Shown here: positions 1 to 5,505 of the stretch, in pieces | Numbering within the stretch: the first letter of the stretch is position 1 | Layout of the letters: every line of letters starts with the position of its first letter | Source of the DNA: an uncultured Ignavibacteriota bacterium | GTDB lineage: Bacteria > Bacteroidota > Ignavibacteria > Tepidaquicellales > Tepidaquicellaceae | Direction of reading: 5' to 3' | Assembly: GCA_903901375.1 (NCBI GenBank) | Contig: CAIUQV010000541.1 | Span: 1-6,051 of the forward strand | DNA: 6,051 nt | Program-made: the position numbers and the translations under genes | Notes under the pieces: generated by a model | Told to the model about the DNA's origin: nothing | Database searches by the model: none | Seen by the model: the letters and a program-made list of their open reading frames with translations, nothing else

Positions 1-822
1 GGTTGCGAAGAATGCGTTAACGGTTGCCACGAAGGCGCACTTCAGATGATAGACGGTAAAGCAAAACTTGTCAGTGAATTATTCTGCGATGGTCTTGGTG
101 CCTGTATTGGAACGTGTCCCGAAGGTGCTATAATTCTCGAGGAGAGGGAAGCCGAACCGTACAGTGAACTCGCAGTTATCGAAAGAATTTCCAAACAGGG
201 TGAAAAAGTTATTCTTGCGCATCTTAAACATCTTAAAGACCATAATGAAATTGCATACTTTAAAGAAGGTGTCGAATATCTCAGAGCAAATAACATTAAA
301 GCAGACCTTTCATCTCTTTTTAATCAGGATATAAATGTACTGAGCAATCAAAATGCCGCTCAGCATACTGGCTGTCCGGGCTCAAGAGAGAGAGCTTTTA
401 TCAAATCTGATAACGAAGTAAAAGAAGAAGTTTCTTCTGCTTCTGAATTGACTCATTGGCCTATACAGTTGCACCTTGCAAATCCTGCCGCATCTCATTT
501 CAGAAACTGCGATTTGCTTCTTGCGGCTGATTGTGTCCCTTTCAGTATTAGTAATTTCCATTCCAGATTTTTAAAGAACAAGAAGCTCGTTATTGCTTGT
601 CCGAAACTGGATTCCAATAAACAGGTTTATGCCGATAAACTCAGAATTATGATTGAGGATTCGAAGATTAATACAATTCATGTCGTGATTATGGAAGTCC
701 CTTGCTGCGGTGGTCTTTTACAGCTTGCTGAAAATGCAGTTGCTTCCTCAAACAGAAAAATACCCGTAAAATATTCTGTGGTTGGAATTCAGGGAGATGT
801 TATAGAAGAAGAGTGGTTGTAA
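1..822 (+). CDS. Ferredoxin-like 4Fe-4S protein, 5' end cut by window edge
   Basis: The reading frame is open from base 1, so the ATG at 46 is internal and the real start lies to the left; 273 residues are visible. The first ferredoxin motif is cut: Cys2, Cys5 and Cys9 (GCEECVNGCHEGAL) are its last three cysteines. The second motif is CDGLGACIGTCPEGAI, with Cys29, Cys35 and Cys39, but Leu32 where the second ligand of a CxxCxxCxxxCP motif belongs. A C-terminal domain of about 150 residues has more cysteines: a GCPGS turn (Cys125), Cys170, Cys178, a CPKLD turn (Cys200) and a CCGG pair (Cys235-236). I recognise this as a family of small cytoplasmic ferredoxin-like proteins common in anaerobes, with conserved CPG, CPKLD and EVPCC elements; its role is not established to my knowledge. 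Electron transfer is the natural inference, but the partner is unknown. The gene converges with the minus-strand genes and ends at a strong hairpin. Family assignment is firm; function is not. Confidence 0.88.
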   Translation, partial: GCEECVNGCHEGALQMIDGKAKLVSELFCDGLGACIGTCPEGAIILEEREAEPYSELAVIERISKQGEKVILAHLKHLKDHNEIAYFKEGVEYLRANNIKADLSSLFNQDINVLSNQNAAQHTGCPGSRERAFIKSDNEVKEEVSSASELTHWPIQLHLANPAASHFRNCDLLLAADCVPFSISNFHSRFLKNKKLVIACPKLDSNKQVYADKLRIMIEDSKINTIHVVIMEVPCCGGLLQLAENAVASSNRKIPVKYSVVGIQGDVIEEEWL

Positions 823-841
823 ATCATTTCATTGTACCTTT

Positions 842-872
842 AAACCCCGTGTTTGTATAAACGGGGTTTTTT
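842..872. terminator. Intrinsic terminator shared by convergent genes
   Basis: A perfect 9-bp stem (AAACCCCGT at 842-850 with ACGGGGTTT at 861-869) encloses a 10-base loop and is followed on the plus strand by T867-T872. It begins 20 bases after the stop of the ferredoxin-like gene. Read on the minus strand, the same stem starts within two bases of the TAA of the YciO-like gene, with a shorter TTTA tail, so it may serve both directions, more strongly the plus one. An alternative fold pairs GTTT with AAAC inside the CCCC/GGGG stem. Confidence 0.85.
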
Positions 873-1485
873 ATGCTTCGAATATTCCTAAACCCTGCCT
901 TACAACGTTTATCTCTCCGTCCGAACAGTCTAATACTGTGGAAGGTGTTCTGTGACCGTATCCGCCGTCTATAACTATGTCAACTCTTTTCTCAAACAGT
1001 TTATAAATCTCTTCCGCATCTGTAATATAATCATCATAATCGTATATATCGTGTATAGATGTTGAAGTAATCGGATTTCCGAGTTCTTTAACTATCATTC
1101 TGCAAATCTTGTTATCAGGTACTCTTATTCCTACTGTCTTCTTCTTGCTCTTGAATATCTTAGGTACGTTGCTGTTTGCTTTTAATATAAAAGTGAATGC
1201 TCCCGGTAATGACTTTTTCATTACCCTGTACAGCGGAGTATCTATGCTGAATACAAAGTCTGATAAATGGCTTAAATCATAGCAAACGAGCGAATAGTTC
1301 GCTGATTTTACATCAATATTCTTGATTCTGCTCATTTTCTCTATTGCCTGATGGTTGTTTATGTCGCATCCAAGTGAATATACTGTATCTGTGGGGTAAA
1401 TAACAATTCCGCCGTCTTTCAGGCATTCTGTTACAATTTTAATCTTTCTTTCTTCGGGATTTTCGGGATGGATATGCAGAAGCAT
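871..1485 (-). CDS. YciO/Sua5/YrdC-family protein (possible L-threonylcarbamoyladenylate synthase)
   Basis: This 204-residue protein has the YrdC fold signatures in order: GGIVIYPTDTVYSLGC (residues 25-40), PGAFTFIL (94-101), VGIRVPD (118-124), STS (141-143), PSTVLD (181-186) and a final VVRQG (194-198). Family members of the TsaC/Sua5 branch make threonylcarbamoyl-AMP from threonine, bicarbonate and ATP for the t6A37 modification of tRNA in the cytoplasm. The N-terminus IHPENPEERKI, the length and the lack of an obvious KxRP-type segment after residue 50 resemble E. coli YciO more than TsaC. STSIHD also replaces the usual STSAN. YciO proteins have weak or disputed synthase activity, so the product name is tentative. 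The ATG at 1485 gives the expected family N-terminus; there is no clear Shine-Dalgarno sequence. The start lies 12 bases after the stop of the small upstream gene, so the two are probably co-transcribed. The stop codon overlaps the end of the shared terminator's T-run. Confidence 0.9.
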   Translation of the reverse strand: MLLHIHPENPEERKIKIVTECLKDGGIVIYPTDTVYSLGCDINNHQAIEKMSRIKNIDVKSANYSLVCYDLSHLSDFVFSIDTPLYRVMKKSLPGAFTFILKANSNVPKIFKSKKKTVGIRVPDNKICRMIVKELGNPITSTSIHDIYDYDDYITDAEEIYKLFEKRVDIVIDGGYGHRTPSTVLDCSDGEINVVRQGLGIFEA

Positions 1486-1497
1486 TAATAAATGGAG

Positions 1498-1725
1498 TTA
1501 TAGTTTGTTTTCTTTAAAATCTTCTTTCAGCAGGTAAATTAAATTCTCAATTATTGAACTGTCTGCGGGAAGTCTTTCTGTAATATCCGGAGTGCTTTGC
1601 TGGGTCTGATTAACCAAATTGCCGTCAAGGTACCCTGAGGCAATATAATTCTCCCCGTCAAATTCCACTTTAATAGAATATAACTTATTATTAATTAAGA
1701 AGTTTTCTTCTTTTATTAACTCCAA
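1498..1725 (-). CDS. Small protein of unknown function, TTG start
   Basis: I do not recognise this 75-residue protein. It has no ATG: the frame is open only back to a TAA at 1749-1747, and the sole plausible initiator in that stretch is TTG at 1725. A purine-rich AAAGAAAG lies a few bases upstream, a weak ribosome binding site. The sequence is acidic and soluble, with no signal peptide or membrane segment. Residues 14-37 alternate hydrophobic and polar (YSIKVEF, then ENYIASGYL, then GNLVNQ), suggesting a small beta-sheet. Residues 56-75 (SSIIENLIYLLKEDFKENKL) look like one amphipathic helix. This beta-beta-beta-alpha order resembles small HicB-like or inhibitor-type folds, but no diagnostic motif supports that. 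It sits 12 bases upstream of the YciO-like gene on the same strand, so they are probably one operon. Gene reality rests on the operon position, the open frame and protein-like composition. Confidence 0.68.
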   Translation of the reverse strand: MELIKEENFLINNKLYSIKVEFDGENYIASGYLDGNLVNQTQQSTPDITERLPADSSIIENLIYLLKEDFKENKL

Positions 1726-1758
1726 TTCGCTTTCTTTACTTAATTCTTAATATTTACA

Positions 1759-1766
1759 CAAAAATA
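1759..1766 (-). promoter_or_regulatory. Possible Bacteroidota -7 box (TATTTTTG)
   Basis: On the minus strand TATTTTTG matches the Bacteroidota housekeeping consensus TAnnTTTG and lies 33 bases before the TTG start of the small gene, after the terminator of the lipoprotein gene. No TTG is seen at the expected -33 position, where the terminator's T-run lies instead. The region is AT-rich, so a chance match is possible. Confidence 0.3.
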
Positions 1767-1782
1767 CTCTTTTTCCTGAATT

Positions 1783-1816
1783 AAAAAAGCAGGATAATTA
1801 ATACCCTGCCTTTTTT
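1783..1816 (-). terminator. Intrinsic terminator of the lipoprotein gene
   Basis: GCAGG (1789-1793) pairs with CCTGC (1805-1809). It is flanked by six A (1783-1788) and six T (1811-1816) that extend the stem past one unpaired C1810. On the minus strand this gives a GC stem followed by six T residues, about 30 bases after the lipoprotein stop codon. The flanking A/T tracts mean it could also work in the opposite direction, but no plus-strand gene reads into it. Confidence 0.8.
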
Positions 1817-1845
1817 GATTCTATAAATCTAATCGGGAGAATGGA

Positions 1846-2838
1846 CTATTTTGTTACTTTAAACGGTATTCCTACCATATCCGAAGCAAATTTTGAAACA
1901 TCGTTATCGTAAAGCGATTCGTGTGTATTTGCACTGAAATACGCATTATGTGCACCTATTCTGTGATTTCCGTAAATATTGAAGTCTTTTGTGTAAATCC
2001 TGTAATATGGACCGCTTCCTGTCTGACTCTCAAGTGCGAATGGTATTCTGTGGAAACCAAAAGCATTTTTTGCCCAGTGAAATGCTACGTAGTCCGTACT
2101 TTGCATTTGCGAAGTTGTATAAATTTTCACTTTTACTAAATCGTTCCTGTCAAGCTCAGGGATTCCTTCACCGCCGAATAATTTTGTAGTAAACAGTGTA
2201 TTAGTAAAATCCGGCCCGTTAAATACGTAGTTTGGAGTTGAAGAATTGTTTTTATAAACTTCAACCTTGGTAATCTGAACTAATGCTGAACCTGTCTGCG
2301 GCTGTGTTGTCTCACCGTCAAGTATTGAAACCTTGTAAAGTCTCCAGTTTTTCCTTGGATATTCTGTTCTTGCAATCCTTTTGAAGATTACCTGTCTCTT
2401 TAATACTTCATTGTATGGTTTACTGACAGTATCTTTCGTTCCGTTTATGTATCCTATTATGTTGTACGTTCCGGCAAAAGTCGTAGTTATTATTGCATAC
2501 TTCAGTGAATCGCCTTCATTTGTTATGCTGTAATTCCTGTTCACATCTGTAATTCGTCTGCCCCATTTGAAAAGCGAATCATAAGGATTTGCAGGTGGTA
2601 CGAATTCATTATCAGGAACTGCACCGCCTTCATTCAGGTCAGAATATTCCTGCATCATTATGTTGTCTTCGTTTGTGTAATCGTTATCATATCCGCCGCT
2701 TATAACAGCCTGAAGATACTGGTCGTCCGTCATATTGTTAGGGTCTACAGCATTCTTTTCACATCCTGATATCATTACTGCAACTAAGACTATAAAGAAG
2801 ACTGCTGTTAATGATGTCACTTTCTTTATTGCTTTCAT
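1846..2838 (-). CDS. Lipoprotein of unknown function
   Basis: This 330-residue protein starts with a lipoprotein signal peptide: basic MKAIKK, a hydrophobic core (residues 7-22) and the lipobox ISGC with the acylated Cys at 26. It should therefore be anchored to a membrane, most likely in the periplasm or at the outer membrane. Residues 27-84 are an acidic, Asn/Asp-rich low-complexity linker. Residues 85-330 look like a folded, beta-rich domain with many aromatic residues: LFKWGRRITDVNRNYSI near 89-105, a run of short strands around 113-155, YPRKNWRLYKVSILDGE near 160-176 and DYVAFHWAKNAFGFHRIPF near 249-267. Apart from the lipobox Cys there are no cysteines, and I see no catalytic motif or known domain. 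The start is supported by AAGGA at 2850-2846, 7 bases upstream, the best ribosome binding site in the window. It is bounded by terminators on both sides, so it is probably transcribed alone. Lipoprotein status is well supported; the role is unknown. Confidence 0.88.
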   Translation of the reverse strand: MKAIKKVTSLTAVFFIVLVAVMISGCEKNAVDPNNMTDDQYLQAVISGGYDNDYTNEDNIMMQEYSDLNEGGAVPDNEFVPPANPYDSLFKWGRRITDVNRNYSITNEGDSLKYAIITTTFAGTYNIIGYINGTKDTVSKPYNEVLKRQVIFKRIARTEYPRKNWRLYKVSILDGETTQPQTGSALVQITKVEVYKNNSSTPNYVFNGPDFTNTLFTTKLFGGEGIPELDRNDLVKVKIYTTSQMQSTDYVAFHWAKNAFGFHRIPFALESQTGSGPYYRIYTKDFNIYGNHRIGAHNAYFSANTHESLYDNDVSKFASDMVGIPFKVTK

Positions 2839-2845
2839 TCTGTTT

Positions 2846-2850
2846 TCCTT
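2846..2850 (-). promoter_or_regulatory. Ribosome binding site of the lipoprotein gene
   Basis: AAGGA on the minus strand, inside AAAAAGGAAAACAGA, lies 7 bases before the ATG at 2838. It fixes that start and stands out because other genes here lack a clear Shine-Dalgarno sequence. Confidence 0.65.
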
Positions 2851-2882
2851 TTTGAAAATTAATGTTTACTAATTATAATATT

Positions 2883-2897
2883 GATTGTATGACAATC
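2883..2897. repeat. Short inverted repeat upstream of the lipoprotein gene
   Basis: GATTGT and ACAATC form a perfect 6-bp inverted repeat around a 3-base spacer (ATG), 45-59 bases before the lipoprotein start and after the preceding terminator. The position would suit an operator for that gene. It is short and the DNA is AT-rich, so it may be chance. No convincing -33/-7 pair could be placed around it. Confidence 0.35.
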
Positions 2898-2932
2898 TTC
2901 TTTTTAAAAAGGTTTAACCTGCTGAACCCAAT

Positions 2933-2961
2933 AAAAAAGGGGATACCTGAGCATCCCCTTT
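2933..2961 (-). terminator. Intrinsic terminator of the Asp-box T9SS gene
   Basis: A perfect 9-bp stem, AAAGGGGAT (2936-2944) with ATCCCCTTT (2953-2961), closes an 8-base loop. On the minus strand it is followed by six T residues (2938-2933). It starts about 20 bases after the stop codon at 2983 and separates this gene from the lipoprotein gene. Confidence 0.9.
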
Positions 2962-2982
2962 ATACAATAAAATATTTCAGTT

Positions 2983-3531
2983 TTATTTAATCACTATCAT
3001 TCTCTTTATATCTGTGAAATCATTCGTAGTAATCCTGTAGAAGTAAATTCCGCTGGAAAGTTTTGAAGCATCAAAAGCCGTTTTGTACTTGCCCGGCTGT
3101 AATACTTCATTCGCAAGAGTTTCCACTTCTTTTCCTAACACGTCGTATACCTTTATCTGCACCATTCCTGCCTTTGCTACATCAAAATTAATACTCGTAA
3201 CAGGGTTAAACGGATTCGGATAATTCTGGTACAGCTTAAATTCCATAGGTATTTCTGTTCCGATATTCTGCACACCTACCTGAATCTGCACCCATCTTGC
3301 TACTTCAACAATTGCATTTCCGATAGCAATGCTCCTTATCGTATCAAGTCCTGAACTGTCAGGGCTTGTGTATGAACCCGTTCCTGTTCCTGTCCATCCT
3401 TTGAACTGATAAGTAAGCCCGCCCGTTGTGTAGAACCTTGAGTTTACTCCGAACTGGAATGTTACTGCTGAGTCGTAGAATAAACCGCCGCCAAATGAAT
3501 TGCCGACTGATGAGGTTAATACTAATCTGAA
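2983..3531 (-). repeat. Paralogous C-terminal module, copy 1 (copy 2 at 5506-6051)
   Basis: This 549-base segment encodes the last InlB-like repeat and the T9SS sorting domain and matches the 546-base segment at 5506-6051 in the same orientation. Protein identity is about 59% by hand count. At the DNA level the best stretch is around 3361-3411 against 5881-5931, where most bases agree over the codons for GWTG-x-GTGSYTSPD. The divergence is too large for a recent duplication. Confidence 0.85.
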
Positions 3532-5499
3532 CTGTGCTTTGTAGTTTGCAGTGTATGTTGCTGCATTGTTTACGTTAAATGTCTGCGTTGTATCGCCGCC
3601 TTGTGACCAGTTCTGATAGACGTAGCGTGTACCGCCTATTACTTTCGGACTGATTGCCTGCAATGTCAGCGATGAACCAAGGTTGAACGTCATTATCTGC
3701 CTTGAGTTGTACTGTACGTTATTAATTTTAAAATCACAGACGCCGTCTCTGTTCGTTCCAATGCTTAAAGTTGCTACGTTCACATCTATATTCTGAATTC
3801 TCTGATGCGTTGGAATTCCGTTTGGTCCTCTTCCTGTGATTATTATTCCGTATACTCCAGGCGTTACCGTACCAATGGTTTTTATCCTCAGTGTCACGGA
3901 GTCCGGATAAGTTGTTATGGAATCTCTTCCGTTTACAAAGCTTAGCTGTATCGTTCCTGCTGCCGGTAATGTGTCAACTGCTGCTGTGAACTTTACGTAA
4001 TCGTTGTAACCCTTCACGGACGGAACTATCACTCTCACGAATGCAGAGTCATTGTTACCCGCATAACTCTTTGTAGGATTTATTTTCATTCCGTAGTCAG
4101 GATAGTATGCTGTGTAGCTTCCGAATGAACTTGCTCTGTAATCAGCCCAGACGAGCATTCCTGTTTTTCCGAATGAAGTTACTGCATCGTAGTCACCGAG
4201 ATACTTTGGTGTACCGCCGCCACCGCAGCTTACGCAGTCTATCTTAAAATTCTTTGTTGTTATTTTCTGATTGGTTGAAAAACTTGCACCGCCGTCCGTG
4301 CTGAACGAAGCATAAACATCGCAGCTGTCATTCGTCGGGCAGTTTCTTGTATCAAGCCACTTCACGAAAAGTCTTCCCGTCTGTTTGTCGCACCAGATTG
4401 ACGGATGCCACTGATGATGCGTCGTCGGGTTTGCATCGTCGTTTATCTGAACGGGTGATGAAAATGTTGCGCCCTGGTCAGTTGAGTATCTGCAGAATAT
4501 ATCTGGCTTATTGCCATCGCCCGCAGGCTGGTTTGTTGCATAGACTAAATATAATCTTCCTCTGTAAGGTCCAAAACTATTATCCGCTGTGATAAAAGGA
4601 TAAGGCCTTGTTCTCATGTTCTGCACGCTGTTTCTTCCGCCGACGTTCGTGCCGACATATCCTGTAAAACCCTGTTGCGACTTTAATGTGAATGAAACTC
4701 CGCCGTTAGTCGAAACAAAGAATGAATATGTTGCGCCAAATGAACTGCCTGAATTTGTCACTACGTATACACATCCGCCCGAATTTCCGTTTGTCATATT
4801 CGGTCCCACGCACGGCATTGCGCCAGGCAAACCATGCGGAGTAAGGCTCGTCATTACCTGAAATGATGCGCCTCTGTTTGTACTTCTCATCACTGCGCAC
4901 GAAGAACCATTCGTCATCGTTCCGTAAACATAATTCGCATACGGTCCGCCTGTCTGGTCTGCTGCTATCCAGTTCTTATCGTTTCCTGTGTTTCCTGAAG
5001 TGTAAGTCCACGTCTGTCCGTTGTTCGAAGACACTGCAATCTTTGTCCCGTAAATACTCGTTCCGTCTCCGTACATATTATCATAATACAAATTTCCAAG
5101 ACTGTCATAAGCAGTCACCGGGTCGCCCATCATTGTGAATCCCGGAAATGTCGGGAAGCTCGTAAACCAGTCCAGACCGTTCATTGTGTAATGCGCGGCA
5201 TTCGTATTGAAAGCCGTGAAATACTGCAATGGGTTCAGTGGGTTTACTGAAATATGCGGCTCCGCAAAATCAGTTCCTAAATAAAAGTTGTCATAACCAT
5301 CTGCTGAAGTTACCACAGACGACGTTGTCGAAGTAGGTGAATAATTCATCTGCACCTGCGATTGCTTCAGTAAATTAAGCGGTATCCTGTCAAGATTGGG
5401 ATCGTCCCAGCCCGTATTGCTCTGCGAAAATATTGAGTTCGCAATTAATACTGTACTTACAATTAACAGTACAGCAAGAGAGAGTTTGATTGCTTTCAT
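2983..5499 (-). CDS. Secreted Asp-box (BNR-like) beta-propeller protein with T9SS type A sorting domain
   Basis: This 838-residue protein has a Sec signal peptide (residues 1 to about 25). A beta-propeller region (about 70-465) carries five Asp-box motifs of the S-x-[DN]-x-G-x-[TS]-[WF] type: SSNNGQTW (157), STNRGASF (206), STNGGVSF (263), STDQGATF (339) and STDGGASF (400). A likely Ig-like beta-sandwich follows (about 470-577), then two repeats of the divergent InlB B type, one with YQNWSQGG...TYTANY (627-653) and one with FKGWTGTGTGSY...VARW (699-736). Residues 753-838 are a T9SS type A sorting domain with YQNYPNPFNP, VYDVLGKEVETL, SGIYFYR and final KRMIVIK. Such cargo crosses the outer membrane and is released or anchored at the surface. 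No FRIP motif or sialidase catalytic set is visible, so sialidase activity is not claimed; ligand binding or adhesion is more cautious. Ten cysteines in the mature part, including DCVSC (421-425), could form disulfides. The ATG lies 6 bases after the upstream stop with no Shine-Dalgarno sequence, implying an operon. Confidence 0.93.
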   Translation of the reverse strand: MKAIKLSLAVLLIVSTVLIANSIFSQSNTGWDDPNLDRIPLNLLKQSQVQMNYSPTSTTSSVVTSADGYDNFYLGTDFAEPHISVNPLNPLQYFTAFNTNAAHYTMNGLDWFTSFPTFPGFTMMGDPVTAYDSLGNLYYDNMYGDGTSIYGTKIAVSSNNGQTWTYTSGNTGNDKNWIAADQTGGPYANYVYGTMTNGSSCAVMRSTNRGASFQVMTSLTPHGLPGAMPCVGPNMTNGNSGGCVYVVTNSGSSFGATYSFFVSTNGGVSFTLKSQQGFTGYVGTNVGGRNSVQNMRTRPYPFITADNSFGPYRGRLYLVYATNQPAGDGNKPDIFCRYSTDQGATFSSPVQINDDANPTTHHQWHPSIWCDKQTGRLFVKWLDTRNCPTNDSCDVYASFSTDGGASFSTNQKITTKNFKIDCVSCGGGGTPKYLGDYDAVTSFGKTGMLVWADYRASSFGSYTAYYPDYGMKINPTKSYAGNNDSAFVRVIVPSVKGYNDYVKFTAAVDTLPAAGTIQLSFVNGRDSITTYPDSVTLRIKTIGTVTPGVYGIIITGRGPNGIPTHQRIQNIDVNVATLSIGTNRDGVCDFKINNVQYNSRQIMTFNLGSSLTLQAISPKVIGGTRYVYQNWSQGGDTTQTFNVNNAATYTANYKAQFRLVLTSSVGNSFGGGLFYDSAVTFQFGVNSRFYTTGGLTYQFKGWTGTGTGSYTSPDSSGLDTIRSIAIGNAIVEVARWVQIQVGVQNIGTEIPMEFKLYQNYPNPFNPVTSINFDVAKAGMVQIKVYDVLGKEVETLANEVLQPGKYKTAFDASKLSSGIYFYRITTNDFTDIKRMIVIK

Positions 5500-5505
5500 T
5501 TTCGT

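Noticed and set aside
46..48. ATG at 46 as the start of the ferredoxin-like gene
   Set aside because: The upstream codons 1-45 encode three cysteines of the first iron-sulfur motif, so the gene begins outside the window.
42..296. Minus-strand open frame opposite the ferredoxin-like gene
   Set aside because: It lies wholly antisense to a gene with clear iron-sulfur motifs and has no recognisable protein features.
1921..2189. Two plus-strand open frames opposite the lipoprotein gene
   Set aside because: They overlap each other and the lipoprotein coding region in the antisense direction and show no domain or start signal.
2861..2896. TTGTCA and TATAAT as a -35/-10 promoter for the lipoprotein gene
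   Set aside because: The two elements are only 12 bases apart, too close for a sigma70 promoter, and the lineage uses a different consensus.
2910..2920. Palindrome AGGTT-T-AACCT downstream of the AT-rich leader
   Set aside because: It is only 11 bases, cannot form a hairpin with a one-base loop, and nothing else supports an operator here.
4347..5138. Several open frames on both strands within the Asp-box gene
   Set aside because: They are overlapped by a long continuous protein with signal peptide, Asp boxes and sorting domain, so they are byproducts of its codon usage.
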